Numbered from the stretch's first letter, positions 43,279 through 53,018 are shown. The stretch: DNA of 64,000 nt from Flavobacteriaceae bacterium (GCA_004359435.1 PTET01000001.1:481566-545565), one strand, 5' to 3'. Translations and numbers: made by a program. Notes: generated by a model from the letters alone, not told the origin.

Positions 43279-44060
43279 ATGGAAATCACACTAAACGACA
43301 TTGCCAAGATTGTAGGTGGGAAATTGATAGGAGACGGAACTCAGGTAGTGTCTAAGTTAGTAAAGATAGAAGAAGGAGAACAAGGTGGTGTTAGCTTTTT
43401 GGCCAACCCTGCTTACGAAAAATTCCTTTATTCTACTAGTGCTACAGCGGTAATTGTGGCCGAATCTTTGGTTTTAGAAAAGGAAGTTCAAACCAATCTT
43501 ATTTTGGTCGAAGATCCATATGCTAAATTGGTGAGAATTGTATCATCCATTCTGGTGCTGTCTTAGGGGCCGATGGATTTGGTTTTGCACCTCAAAAAGA
43601 CGGAAGTTATCAGAAAATCCCCCAAACCGGAAACGTCGTGATCGAAGATCAGGTTGAAATTGGTGCCAATGTATGTATTGATAGAGCAACCATGGGGTCT
43701 ACCCGTATTTCTTTTGGGGTGAAAATTGACAATTTGGTACAGATCGCACACAATGTAGAAGTAGGTAAAAACACGGTTTTGGCTTCTCAAGTTGGGATTG
43801 CTGGATCTTCTAAAGTTGGAGAGTCTGTGATGATGGGTGGACAAGTAGGGATTGCAGGGCATCTTAAAATTGAAGACAAAGTTCAAATCTCAGCTCAATC
43901 GGGAATTAATTCGGATGTACCCTCAGAAAGCATTATCATGGGAACCCCAGCATTCAACTACAAAGATTTTATGAAATCTTCGGTTATCTTTCGGAAATTA
44001 CCTGAATTAAGCAGAAGATTAGACAAAATAGAAAAAGACCAAAACAACCAAAATGCCTGA
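43279..44060 (+). pseudogene. lpxD: UDP-3-O-acylglucosamine N-acyltransferase, internal deletion with frameshift
   Basis: LpxD adds the second acyl chain in lipid A synthesis. The N-terminal domain reads well from MEITLNDIAKIVGGKL to [10 protein letters not shown]. The ORF then leaves frame and stops at 43564-43566. The C-terminal hexapeptide-repeat domain resumes in another frame as [21 protein letters not shown] and runs intact to 44060. The joint is near 43525-43540. About 110 residues of the left-handed beta-helix, roughly one third of the enzyme, are missing. LpxD is normally essential with LpxA and LpxC, both intact here, so an assembly fault is a serious alternative. Confidence 0.88.
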
Positions 44061-45447
44061 TTTTCAAAAAACCATAGGTGAGCCCGTTAAACTTAGCGGT
44101 GTAGGACTACACACAGGAAACAAAGTAAATTTAACTTTCAAATCTGCGCCAGAAGATTCGGGTTTTGTGTTTGTTCGAACCGATCTAGAAGGTTCTCCTC
44201 AAGTTGAGGCAGATGCCAACTTCGTTACCAGTACAGATAGAGGAACTACCCTAGAGAAAAAAGGTGTTAAAGTTCACACCACAGAGCATGTATTGGCTGC
44301 TTTAATAGGAATGGACTTAGACAATGTTTTGATAGAGATTGATGGTTCTGAGCCACCTATTATGGATGGTTCTTCCAAATTCTTTATAGAGGCTTTGGAA
44401 AAGACTCAGATTGTTGTTCAAAGCAAAGAGAGAGAATATTATACCATCAAAGAAATTGTTTCTTATCAAGATCCTGAGACTGGAAGTGAGATAACCGCTA
44501 TCCCATCTGAAGAGTACCAACTTACGGTGATGGTAGATTTTGGTACTAAGATTTTAGGAACCCAAAATGCCGTGCTCAAAAAAATGAGCAATTTCAAAAA
44601 CGAGATTTCAACTGCCAGAACTTTTAGCTTTTTGCACGAATTAGAGCAAATGCTAGATGCTGGACTCATCAAAGGGGGTGATTTAGATAACGCCATTGTA
44701 TATGTGGACAGAGAAATTAGCGCAGAAACCAAGGAGAAATTAAAACAAGCATTTGGCAAAGAAGACATCGTGATCAAACCCAATGGAGTGCTGGATAATT
44801 TAACCTTGCATTATCCAAACGAGGCTGCAAGGCATAAATTGTTAGATGTAATTGGAGATTTGGCTCTGATCGGGACCCGAATTAAGGGTAAAATCTTGGC
44901 TACCAAACCGGGGCATAAAATCAATACGAATTTTGCCAAGAAACTAAAAAATCAAATTAGCATTGCCAAAAAGAAGAAAGTCCCAGAGTTCGATTTAACC
45001 CAGCAACCGGTTTACGACATCAATGCCATTCATAAAATTTTGCCGCATCGCTCTCCCTTCTTGCTCATAGACAAAATCATGGAGATCTCAGACAATCACG
45101 TTATTGGAGTGAAAAACGTAACGATGAATGAGCCGTTTTTTACGGGACATTTTCCTAGCGAACCTGTAATGCCAGGGGTTTTAATCATTGAGGCTATGGC
45201 CCAAACAGGAGGTGCTCTTACCTTGCATAGTGTGGAAGATCCAGAGAATTATTCAACTTACCTCATCAAAATTGATAAAGTAAAGTTCAAGCAAAAAGTA
45301 ATTCCGGGAGATGTGATTATTTTTAAAATTGATTTGATAGAACCCATGCGCAGATCTTTGGTTCAGATGCAAGGTTACGCCTATGTAAACGGACAAATTG
45401 TTGCAGAAGCCATCATGATGGCGCAAATTGTAAAAAATAAAGTTTAA
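44053..45447 (+). CDS. lpxC: Bifunctional UDP-3-O-acyl-GlcNAc deacetylase / 3-hydroxyacyl-ACP dehydratase
   Basis: The 464-residue protein fuses LpxC (lipid A synthesis, residues ~1-300) with FabZ (fatty acid synthesis, residues ~320-464), a fusion typical of Bacteroidetes. LpxC motifs are [10 protein letters not shown], the zinc site [12 protein letters not shown] and [15 protein letters not shown]. FabZ motifs are [14 protein letters not shown] with its catalytic histidine and [22 protein letters not shown]. The start overlaps the end of lpxD by 8 bases. It is complete. Confidence 0.97.
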   Translation: MPDFQKTIGEPVKLSGVGLHTGNKVNLTFKSAPEDSGFVFVRTDLEGSPQVEADANFVTSTDRGTTLEKKGVKVHTTEHVLAALIGMDLDNVLIEIDGSEPPIMDGSSKFFIEALEKTQIVVQSKEREYYTIKEIVSYQDPETGSEITAIPSEEYQLTVMVDFGTKILGTQNAVLKKMSNFKNEISTARTFSFLHELEQMLDAGLIKGGDLDNAIVYVDREISAETKEKLKQAFGKEDIVIKPNGVLDNLTLHYPNEAARHKLLDVIGDLALIGTRIKGKILATKPGHKINTNFAKKLKNQISIAKKKKVPEFDLTQQPVYDINAIHKILPHRSPFLLIDKIMEISDNHVIGVKNVTMNEPFFTGHFPSEPVMPGVLIIEAMAQTGGALTLHSVEDPENYSTYLIKIDKVKFKQKVIPGDVIIFKIDLIEPMRRSLVQMQGYAYVNGQIVAEAIMMAQIVKNKV

Positions 45448-45456
45448 TTTTGCCCC

Positions 45457-46233
45457 ATGATACATTCTTTAGCAGTTGTTGACCCTAAAGCAAAGATTGG
45501 GGAAAACGTAGAAATAGGGCCTTTTTCAACCATTTATGGTGATGTGGAAATTGGAGATGGAACCCAAATAGGGCCTAATGTCACCATCTTTGATGGAGCT
45601 AGAATTGGACAAAATTGTAAAATTTTTCCAGGCGCAGTGATTTCGGCCAATCCACAAGATTTAAAATACAAAGGAGAAGAAACTTGTACCTATATTGGTA
45701 ACAATACTACCATCAGGGAGTGTGTAACCATCAACAAAGGTACCTCTGAGAGTATGGAAACCCGCATTGGTGATAATTGCTTGATTATGGCTTATTGCCA
45801 TATCGCCCATGATTGTCAGGTAGGTGATTTTAGTATTTTTTCCAACAACACTACCTTGGCTGGACATGTTATCATTGGAAAACATGTGATTTTATCAGGT
45901 ATGACAGCATTTCATCAGTTTACCCATGTGGGAGATTATGCTTTTATTGCAGGGGGAACTATGGTAAGGAAAGATATCCCACCTTTTATTAAGGTTGCCC
46001 GTGAGCCAGCGAGTTTTATCGGTTTAAATTCCATTGGTCTTGAGCGAAGAGGTTTTTCGTCAGAGAAAATAGAAGAACTTCAAAATATTTACCGCATTCT
46101 TTACGGTCAAAACAAAAACAACACCCAAGCCGTTGAGGCTATTTTAGAAGAAATTAAACCCAGTCCAGAGAGAGATGCTGTGGTAAACTTCGTTAAAAAT
46201 TCAGAAAGAGGAATCGTCAAAGGATTAAAATAA
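45457..46233 (+). CDS. lpxA: UDP-N-acetylglucosamine acyltransferase
   Basis: LpxA is the first enzyme of lipid A synthesis. The 258-residue protein is a left-handed beta-helix with hexapeptide repeats (AKIGENVEIGPFSTI, IGDGTQIGPNVTI) and the catalytic region NCLIMAYCHIAHDCQVGD and SGMTAFHQFTHVGD. The C-terminal helices (LNSIGLERRGFSSEKI) are complete. It is 9 bases after lpxC-fabZ in the operon. Confidence 0.97.
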   Translation: MIHSLAVVDPKAKIGENVEIGPFSTIYGDVEIGDGTQIGPNVTIFDGARIGQNCKIFPGAVISANPQDLKYKGEETCTYIGNNTTIRECVTINKGTSESMETRIGDNCLIMAYCHIAHDCQVGDFSIFSNNTTLAGHVIIGKHVILSGMTAFHQFTHVGDYAFIAGGTMVRKDIPPFIKVAREPASFIGLNSIGLERRGFSSEKIEELQNIYRILYGQNKNNTQAVEAILEEIKPSPERDAVVNFVKNSERGIVKGLK

Positions 46234-46238
46234 ACAAT

Positions 46239-46805
46239 ATGGCAAATACTTCAGACATTAGAAAAGGACTGTGCATCGTTTTTAACAACGATATCTATAA
46301 AGTAATTGAGTTTTTACACGTAAAACCAGGTAAGGGACCTGCTTTTGTTCGAACCAAATTAAAAAGCATCACCACTGGTAAAGTAGTTGACAACACTTTT
46401 TCGGCTGGTCATAAAATTGATGAGGTAAGAATTGAAACCAGAAAATTCCAGTATTTGTATCAAGACGACAACGGTTTCCATTTTATGAACAACGAAGATT
46501 ATTCTCAAATTTATATTAGCAAAGAGTTGGTGGATAATTCTGAATTCATGAAAGAAGGAGAAGAAGTTACTATTCAGCTTAAAGCCGAAGACCAAACACC
46601 CATGTCTGTGGAGCTTCCTCAGTATGTGATTTTGGAAGTTACCCACACCGAGCCAGGTGTAAAAGGAAATACAGCTACCAACGCAACCAAACCCGCTACC
46701 TTAGAAACAGGCGCTCAGGTAAACGTTCCTCTTTTTATCAATGAGGGAGACAAGATTAGAGTAAATACCGACGACAGATCTTACTCCGAAAGAGTGAAAG
46801 AATAA
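46239..46805 (+). CDS. efp: Translation elongation factor P
   Basis: EF-P relieves ribosome stalling at polyproline. The 188-residue protein has the N-terminal KOW domain with the loop VKPGKGPAFVRTKLKS, in which the lysine of GKG is the usual modification site. The two OB domains follow, with DFMNNEDYSQI-like sequence (here FMNNEDYSQIYI), VTHTEPGVKGNTATNATKPA and the terminal YSERVKE. It lies 5 bases after lpxA and is followed by a terminator. Confidence 0.96.
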   Translation: MANTSDIRKGLCIVFNNDIYKVIEFLHVKPGKGPAFVRTKLKSITTGKVVDNTFSAGHKIDEVRIETRKFQYLYQDDNGFHFMNNEDYSQIYISKELVDNSEFMKEGEEVTIQLKAEDQTPMSVELPQYVILEVTHTEPGVKGNTATNATKPATLETGAQVNVPLFINEGDKIRVNTDDRSYSERVKE

Positions 46806-46833
46806 AGACGGGTTTCATCCATCGAAAAATTTG

Positions 46834-46876
46834 AAAATCAATTCCATCTTTGGGTAAGAAGGAATTGATTTTTTTG
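46834..46876 (+). terminator. Intrinsic terminator after efp
   Basis: AAAATCAATTCC (46834-46845) pairs with GGAATTGATTTT (46861-46872) around a 15-base loop, followed by a T run. It ends the lpx-efp transcription unit before sucD. Confidence 0.75.
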
Positions 46877-46909
46877 TTACTTTTATGCAAAACTAAAAAT
46901 CAAGCCGAA

Positions 46910-47782
46910 ATGTCAATTTTATTACACAAAGAATCTAAAGTACTGGTCCAAGGATTTACAGGAAAAGAAGGGACTTTTCATTCCGAGCAAATGTTGGAAT
47001 ATGGAACAAATTTGGTGGGAGGAGTAACTCCTGGGAAATATGGAGAAAAGCACTTGGGACTTCCTGTTTTCAATTCAGTGTCGCAGGCAGTTAAGGAAGT
47101 TGGTAAAATTGATGTGAGTGTTATTTTTGTTCCACCCGCTTTTGCGGCAGACGCCATTATGGAGGCGGCAAGTGAAGGGATAGAGCTTGTGGTTTGTATC
47201 TCCGAGGGAATTCCTGTTTCGGACATGGTACAAGTCAAAGCCTTTTTGCAAGGAAAAAACACAAGACTAATCGGACCCAATTGTCCTGGAATCATCACCG
47301 CTGGGGAGTCTAAAGTAGGCATTATGCCTGGGATTATTTTCAAACCAGGTGAAGTGGGAATTGTTTCAAAATCAGGAACCCTTACCTATGAGGCCACAGA
47401 TCAGGTGGTGAAAGCTGGTTATGGTGTTTCAACAGCCATTGGAGTAGGAGGAGATTCTATCATTGGAACAAGCATCAAAGATGCTGTTGAATTGTTCGAA
47501 AACGATCCCAAAACCAAATGCATCGTTTTGATTGGAGAAATTGGAGGTCAGCTTGAAATTGATGCGGCCAAATGGATTCAAAAAAACGCCACCAAGCCAG
47601 TTGTTGGTTTTATTGCTGGGAAAACCGCACCAAAAGGAAGAACCATGGGGCACGCTGGAGCCATAGTAGGTGGAGAAGAAGATACAGCGGAGGCTAAAAT
47701 GAAAGCATTGGCAGAATGTGGGGTACATGTGGTAGATTCTCCTTCTGAAATAGGAGATACTATTGCAAAATTACTTGGGTAA
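46910..47782 (+). CDS. sucD: Succinate-CoA ligase alpha subunit
   Basis: SucD with SucC interconverts succinyl-CoA and succinate in the TCA cycle. The family start is the ATG at 46910 (MSILLHKESKVLVQGFTGKEG), 20 codons inside the track ORF, giving 290 residues. The CoA-binding Rossmann part has GGVTPGKYG; further motifs are IGPNCPGIIT, VSKSGTLTYE and the phospho-histidine loop MGHAGAIVGG. It is complete and separate from sucC. Confidence 0.95.
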   Translation: MSILLHKESKVLVQGFTGKEGTFHSEQMLEYGTNLVGGVTPGKYGEKHLGLPVFNSVSQAVKEVGKIDVSVIFVPPAFAADAIMEAASEGIELVVCISEGIPVSDMVQVKAFLQGKNTRLIGPNCPGIITAGESKVGIMPGIIFKPGEVGIVSKSGTLTYEATDQVVKAGYGVSTAIGVGGDSIIGTSIKDAVELFENDPKTKCIVLIGEIGGQLEIDAAKWIQKNATKPVVGFIAGKTAPKGRTMGHAGAIVGGEEDTAEAKMKALAECGVHVVDSPSEIGDTIAKLLG

Positions 47783-47804
47783 ATCCCAATTTTTTATATA
47801 TTTG
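47775..47804 (+). promoter_or_regulatory. Promoter for the outer-membrane barrel gene
   Basis: TTG at 47775-47777 and TATATTTG at 47797-47804 are 19 bases apart, an excellent match to the Bacteroidetes -33/-7 promoter. The ATG at 47825 lies 20 bases beyond the -7 box. Confidence 0.7.
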
Positions 47805-47824
47805 TAACAACTTATACTTTCGAT

Positions 47825-48451
47825 ATGAAAAATATTATTCTTTTACTCTCCTTTGTTTTGTTTGGAGCAACAGCACAAGCACAATTGTTTGATGGTCTAC
47901 GTTATGGGGCTAAAATTGGAGCTACCCACAACAATGTTACGGAGCTTCACCACGACTCAAAGCCTAGAATTGCTGGAAATATAGGAGGTTTTGTGAATTT
48001 ACCTTTGACCCAAGAAGAAACTTTTATGTTTCAACCCGAGATTGTGGTTTCTTGGCAAGGGGAATATTATGACCGAACAGGTACTGGTGACCCTCTAGAC
48101 AAGTACTTTTTAACTTATGTCAATGTGCCTTTGATGTTCAAAGGGTATTTTTCGGATCGTGAAAATGACTTTTTTGCCCTATTAGGCCCTTATGTTGGAT
48201 TTAAAGTTTCTGAAACTTTTGAGCCAGCTTCAGGTGAAGGTCCTATGCAGCCAGGATATGATTATGTCAACAACCAATACGAAGATTTTGATTTCGGTTT
48301 TGGAGCTGGGGTTGGATATTCATTTGCTAGACAATATGAGGTAGACCTTCGTGTTTCTTATGGTTTGGTAGATTTGGTAAGCAATGATGTGGAAAGACTT
48401 GATAACAGAAATGGAGTTTTTGCAGTTAACTTCAATTATATCTTCGATTAA
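47825..48451 (+). CDS. Outer-membrane beta-barrel protein (PorT-like)
   Basis: The 208-residue protein has a signal peptide ending ATAQAQ and a small eight-strand-type barrel: LRYGAKIGATHNNVTE, MFQPEIVVSWQGEYYD, TYVNVPLMFKGYF, FALLGPYVGFKVSE, FGFGAGVGYSF and VFAVNFNYIFD. The pattern YLNVPLMFKGYF and GPYVGF is typical of the PorT/outer-membrane barrel family of Bacteroidetes. No specific role can be given. It has its own promoter and terminator. Confidence 0.82.
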   Translation: MKNIILLLSFVLFGATAQAQLFDGLRYGAKIGATHNNVTELHHDSKPRIAGNIGGFVNLPLTQEETFMFQPEIVVSWQGEYYDRTGTGDPLDKYFLTYVNVPLMFKGYFSDRENDFFALLGPYVGFKVSETFEPASGEGPMQPGYDYVNNQYEDFDFGFGAGVGYSFARQYEVDLRVSYGLVDLVSNDVERLDNRNGVFAVNFNYIFD

Positions 48452-48472
48452 ACCAAGATTTGGTTTCCATAC

Positions 48473-48503
48473 AAAAGCTTGACTCCTGTGGGTTAAGCTT
48501 TTT
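48473..48503 (+). terminator. Intrinsic terminator after the barrel gene
   Basis: AAAAGCTTGAC pairs with GTTAAGCTTTT (one G-T pair) around an 8-base loop and runs into eight T. Confidence 0.75.
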
Positions 48504-48509
48504 TTTGTT

Positions 48510-48517
48510 TATATTTG
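48510..48517 (+). promoter_or_regulatory. Promoter -7 box for the wza-wzc operon
   Basis: TATATTTG matches the -7 consensus exactly, 60 bases upstream of the wza ATG. The -33 region falls in the preceding terminator and has no clear TTG at ideal spacing. Confidence 0.45.
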
Positions 48518-48577
48518 TCTGCATAATAAAATTAAAAATCCTAAAGTCCAACTTCTTTGATTTGGAGAAAACACCAT

Positions 48578-49366
48578 ATGAGAAATTTCAATCCTTACCT
48601 ACTTTTTTTTCTTTTTGGGTTCTTAGGCTCATGCATTACCACCCAAGAATTAGATTATCTTCAATCTCGCTATAAATCAGAGGATACCGAGGAAATTATC
48701 CAGACTCAAAAAGAGGAATACAGGCTACAGGTAGATAACATTTTGGCTTTGAACATTTTTTCAAGAGACAAAGATCTTAACAACCTATTTGGTTCGCAGC
48801 ACACAACCGGTGTTAACGCTGCCGGTGAATCTTCTCTGTATATCACAGGGCTTACCATCGACCAAGATGGGTATGTAGAAATTCCTAGCATTGGAAGGAT
48901 TTACGTACTTGGCTTGACCTTGGCTCAGGTTAAGGCGCTTATAGAAAAAGAATTGTACAAGATTTACAAATCAGATTCTGTGTTTGTGAAGCTACAACTC
49001 AGCGGAATTAGTTATACCATCATTGGAGATGTGCATTCACCAGGGATTATCACCGTATACAGAAACCGTCTAAACATCATCGAAGCAATTGCTAGAGCCG
49101 GAGATTTAAATGTAACGGCCAGACGCAACAAAGTAAAATTGATACGAGATTATCCTGAAGGAAAAAAAGTTGTGTATTTAGACTTAACTAAAGAAGAAAT
49201 CATCAACTCTCCTTATTTTTATATTCAACCCGATGACATGATTGTAGTGAGTCACAAGCCTCAGAAAACCTTAGGTTTTGGAACTAATTTTGCAGGAACT
49301 ATCTCTAGCATTGCTTCTGTAATTACAACTTCTTTGGCTTTATTTTATACATTAGATAGACTATAA
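48578..49366 (+). CDS. wza: Polysaccharide export lipoprotein, Wza type
   Basis: This outer-membrane export protein works with a Wzc tyrosine kinase in capsule or exopolysaccharide export. The start at 48578 is chosen because it gives a lipoprotein signal with lipobox LGSC and has GGAG ten bases upstream; the track ORF starts 7 codons earlier. The Poly_export domain has YRLQVDNILALNIFSRD and VEIPSIGRIYVLGLTLAQVKALIEKEL; a SLBB domain follows (YTIIGDVHSPGIITVYRNRLNIIEAIARAGD). The C-terminus has a membrane helix. It overlaps the kinase gene by one base (TAATG). Confidence 0.92.
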   Translation: MRNFNPYLLFFLFGFLGSCITTQELDYLQSRYKSEDTEEIIQTQKEEYRLQVDNILALNIFSRDKDLNNLFGSQHTTGVNAAGESSLYITGLTIDQDGYVEIPSIGRIYVLGLTLAQVKALIEKELYKIYKSDSVFVKLQLSGISYTIIGDVHSPGIITVYRNRLNIIEAIARAGDLNVTARRNKVKLIRDYPEGKKVVYLDLTKEEIINSPYFYIQPDDMIVVSHKPQKTLGFGTNFAGTISSIASVITTSLALFYTLDRL

Positions 49367-51583
49367 TGGAACATCAAACCAATCAGCAATTAGAGGGGAT
49401 TTCTGAAAAACCTTCACTTTTAAACTTGGAAAGATTTTTTCCAAGAGTCATCAAGAAATTCTGGGTTTTTCTTTTGGCGCTGGTTTTGGCCCTTGCCATT
49501 GTAGAATATCTTAATCGCTGGGGACTAAAGGAGCAATACGAGGTTGGAAACGTGATACACGTGGGGGACAAAGACAATAACTTCATTTCTGAAAGAAGTC
49601 AAATCAACTTTATTTGGGGAAGCACCAATGATAAACTGGAAAAGCTTAAAGAAATCATCAAATCCAGAAGTCACAATGAAAAATTGGTTCGCAAGCTTCA
49701 ATCTTTTATTCTCTATCAAGAAGTCGGGAAATTAAAAACCTCTAAATTGCATCCGTCAGAATCGCCTTTTGTTATTGAGCTTTTGGAGACAACTTCTACG
49801 CTACCGGTAAACCAAACTTTTGTCTTGCAGTCAACCGGACAAAATTCCTTCTCCTTAACAGTGGCAGTTCCGTCAGGCAGATGGTACAATTATAATACCA
49901 AAACCCCATTAAAAAAATCAAGCAAATTAGACGGAAAGAATTTTGTATTTGGACAGGCCATAAGGGTAGATGGTTTACCGATTTTTAGAATTATTAAAAC
50001 CAAAAATCCTTTCAATGCAGATTCATCTTACGAGTTTTCTTTTATTGATTTGGAAAAAGCCATTAGTCAGAATTCTGCCAACATCAACGTTGAAACCAAA
50101 GGAAAGCTTGCTGATGTCTCGCTTATGTATATCAAAATGAAGGGAGACAATGTCAAGCATATGGTAGAGTATGTGAATACTTCCACTGATTTTTTGGTCG
50201 AAAAACAGTTGGAAGAGAAAAACAAAATTCCAAGCAGCGCATTAAATTTTATTAACAACAGACTGTCGGATATCAAAGCGCAATTAGATAACTCTGCAGA
50301 CGAGTTAGAAAGAGTTAGAAGAGAGGACAATGTGATTGATTTAACCGCACAATCAAGATCTGTACTGGATGGTCTGATAGGTTTTGAGAGAAGCAAGGCA
50401 AGTTTAGAAAACAACCTAAGTATTTTAAACTATACTCTGAACAATTTAAACCAAGGTAATTTTGTAACCGTACCTTCTCTTTCTGATGTTTCGGATACCA
50501 ATTTGGCGCATCAGATGGATATTTTGGTTCAACTGATGGTAAAAAAACAAGAGCTATTAAACATTTACCAAGAAGATGCTGCTCCTGTTGTTGAGAAAAC
50601 CAATCATTGACAAAGCAACACCTATCAAAGCCCAGTTGGTTTATCCAGAAAAGGGATTCAACCGAATTGTAGGGATTATTTCTGCCCTAAGTTTGTCTTT
50701 GCTTGTCCTTCTTATCATTGAACTATTCGATACAAGAATCAACGTAACTTCTGATGTAACCAATTTTACAAAAATTCCGGTTTTGGGAGCAATTGGAAGA
50801 AATTTACATCCATTCAATACCGTGGTGATCGAAAAACCCAAATCCAGAGTTTCAGAAGCTTTTCGTATTCTAAGGGCGGGGTTAAAGACGCTTTTGCCAA
50901 CCAAAGTAGTAGATTTAGATGCCAACCAAACCTATTTGATTACTTCTTCAATAGGAGGTGAAGGAAAAACTTTTGTGTCGGTTAATTTGGCTTCTGTTTT
51001 GGCTTTGAGTGGAAAGAAGACTTTGCTGATGGGTTTAGACCTTAGAAAGCCAAAGATATATGATGATTTTAACATCAACAAAACCGATGGTCTAACCAAT
51101 TATTTAAGCCAGGGGGGAGAGTTTAAAAATTTTATTTTTAAAACCAAGCTAGAGTATTTGGATGTTATGCCAGCGGGTGCTATTCCTCCAAATCCCCTGG
51201 AGCTACTTATGAGCTCTAAGTTTGCAGAACTGATGGTAGAGTTAAAAAAAGAATATCACTACATTGTTATGGATACGGCACCTTCGCTTCTGGTGGCAGA
51301 TGCTCTTGAACTGATGAAATTTGCGGATGCCTCCATTTATGTAACCCGTCACAAAGTAACCGAAAGAGGATTTCTATCGAGTATCAACCAAAAATATCTC
51401 AATAAAGAAGTCGAAAACATAGGAATCATCATTAATGATTTCTCCGTTGAAGCAGGTTACGGAAATCAATATGGATATGCCTATGGTTATGGTTACGGAT
51501 ATTTTGAGGAAGATGCCAAATACGAAAGAACATGGGTTGAAAAAATCAAAGATTTTTTTCAAACCAAACTCAAAAGGAGATAA
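49366..51583 (+). pseudogene. wzc: Wzc-type polysaccharide co-polymerase/tyrosine autokinase, internal deletion with frameshift
   Basis: This inner-membrane protein controls chain length and autophosphorylates on C-terminal tyrosines. The first frame (49366-50610) holds the first transmembrane helix (FWVFLLALVLALAIVEY), the Wzz domain and part of the coiled coil up to KKQELLNIYQEDAAPVVE. The second frame, from about 50590, resumes at IIDKATPIKAQL and holds the second helix, Walker A SSIGGEGKT, the Walker A' segment LMGLDLRKPK, Walker B VMDTAPSLL and a tyrosine-rich tail (QYGYAYGYGYGYF). The missing part is the end of the coiled coil and the G-rich GNVR-like region before helix 2, about 100 residues. 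The ATG at 50576 is not a real start. No glycosyltransferase genes follow. Confidence 0.85.
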
Positions 51584-51592
51584 ACTTACCCT

Positions 51593-52177
51593 ATGTTTGT
51601 CGATTTTTTCTATTTTTTGCGTAGCCAAAAGGTAACCATTACCCTCATTGAGTTTTTGGACCTTTTGAAGGCTCTAGAAAAAAATCTATCCAATTGTAGT
51701 GTGGATGAATTTTACTATTTATCCAAGACAATTTTGATTAAAAACGAAAAAGACTTGGATCGTTTCGATCAGGTTTTTGGCGAATTCTTTAAGGGTTTGG
51801 CTCCACTTGATGAAGTCCCACTAAACATAGAAGAAAGCTGGATCAACAAACTCAAAAACCGAACTTTCACCCCAGAAGAAAAGGCCATGATAGAGGCCAA
51901 TAAAATCATTTTTGTGGGGGACGCTTCTATGTCATCTTACGAAATTCTCTCTCCTGGGGGAAGTGTTGAACACGCCAATGAAACCCCGGGAATCGTTTGG
52001 CTAGGTAAAATCAAAAAAAAATACAAAAACATTGTTTGGCTGAATCCAGTCCAAGAAGATCAGTGGAAATATACTCAGTCCATTGGAATAATCAGTGAAA
52101 TTTTCGAACATAAAATGTTTCCACTTACCCTCACAGGCATTTCTAAAGCCATGAAAGAACTACAAAAAAAACACTAG
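51593..52177 (+). pseudogene. CoxE-like VWA-domain protein, in-frame deletion of the VWA core
   Basis: The 194-residue product starts as CoxE-like proteins do (MFVDFFYFLRSQKVTITLIEFLDLLKAL; quoted in part: LRSQKVTITLIEFLDLL). It keeps this frame to FTPEEKAMIEA. It then jumps to IIFVGDASMSSYEILSPGGSVEH and the family C-terminus (VWLNPVQEDQWKYTQSI, MFPLTLTGISKAM). The ~180 residues between, with the metal-ion-dependent adhesion site (DxSxS), are absent; relatives are about 375 residues. The joint lies near 51896-51905. The next gene, a MoxR ATPase, is the usual partner of this family in metal-cofactor insertion or protein remodelling. Confidence 0.82.
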
Positions 52178-52178
52178 T

Positions 52179-53015
52179 ATGGATATTTTTAAAGGAACAG
52201 AAAATTATATTGCTTCTAAAGATTTAAGCACCGCCGTAAACGCTTCTATAGCATTACAAAAACCTCTGCTTATCAAAGGAGAACCTGGAACTGGGAAAAC
52301 CCAATTGGCCTTTGAAATTCAAAAAGCCTTGGGTTTAGATCTTTTCACTTGGCATGTAAAAAGTACTACCAAAGCGCAACAAGGTTTATACGAATATGAT
52401 GCGGTAGCCAGACTAAGAGATTCACAATTGGGAGAAGAAGTATCAGATTTGGCGCATTATATCAAAAAAGGACCTCTTTGGAAAGCCTTTGAGTCTGAAA
52501 AACAAACGGTTTTGTTGATTGATGAAATTGATAAAGCAGACATAGAATTTCCCAATGATTTGCTTCAAGAGTTAGACAAGATGGAATTTTATTGTTACGA
52601 GCTTCAACAAACCATCAAAGCCAAACATCGTCCTATTATTTTGATTTCCTCTAACAATGAAAAAGAACTTCCTGACGCTTTTTTAAGAAGATGCTTTTTT
52701 CATTACATACAGTTTCCTGAACCACAAACCATGAGAGAGATTGTTGCGGTTCATCATCCAAAAATCGAGGAAAATTTGGTCGAACAGGCCATGGAGAAGT
52801 TTTATGAACTTCGAAATCTTCAGGGACTCAAAAAGAAACCTTCAACCTCGGAGCTAATTGATTGGATTGAACTTTTAAAACTAGCCGGAATCTCTTCAGA
52901 ATCGCTGTCTAAATTAGACTTCTTTACACAAGAAATACCCTTTGGTGGTGCGCTTATCAAAAATGAGCAAGACCAAAACTTACTAAAAGAACAAAACAAA
53001 CCTTATAGATATTAG
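52179..53015 (+). CDS. MoxR-family AAA+ ATPase
   Basis: The 278-residue AAA+ protein has Walker A KGEPGTGKTQLA near residue 34, Walker B LLIDEIDKADIEFPNDLLQELDKM (cited as LLIDEIDKAD), sensor 1 ILISSNNEKELPDAFLRRC and a C-terminal lid. MoxR ATPases act as chaperones with VWA partners. It starts 1 base after the stop of the VWA gene, so the pair is an operon, but its partner is broken here. Confidence 0.92.
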   Translation: MDIFKGTENYIASKDLSTAVNASIALQKPLLIKGEPGTGKTQLAFEIQKALGLDLFTWHVKSTTKAQQGLYEYDAVARLRDSQLGEEVSDLAHYIKKGPLWKAFESEKQTVLLIDEIDKADIEFPNDLLQELDKMEFYCYELQQTIKAKHRPIILISSNNEKELPDAFLRRCFFHYIQFPEPQTMREIVAVHHPKIEENLVEQAMEKFYELRNLQGLKKKPSTSELIDWIELLKLAGISSESLSKLDFFTQEIPFGGALIKNEQDQNLLKEQNKPYRY

Positions 53016-53018
53016 TCT

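Noticed and set aside
43540-43640. Programmed frameshifting in lpxD, and likewise in wzc, recQ and pdxH
   Set aside because: Not only the frame changes: 85 or more residues of conserved sequence are absent at each site, and no common slippery site or structure is seen.
46850-46909. N-terminal extension of SucD from 46850
   Set aside because: It overlaps the efp terminator hairpin and has no family match; the start at 46910 fits.
50576-51583. Separate BY-kinase gene as in Firmicutes Cap/Wze systems
   Set aside because: The second frame starts inside sequence just before helix 2, without a ribosome site, and the partner lacks its second membrane helix, so a broken Wzc is the simpler reading.
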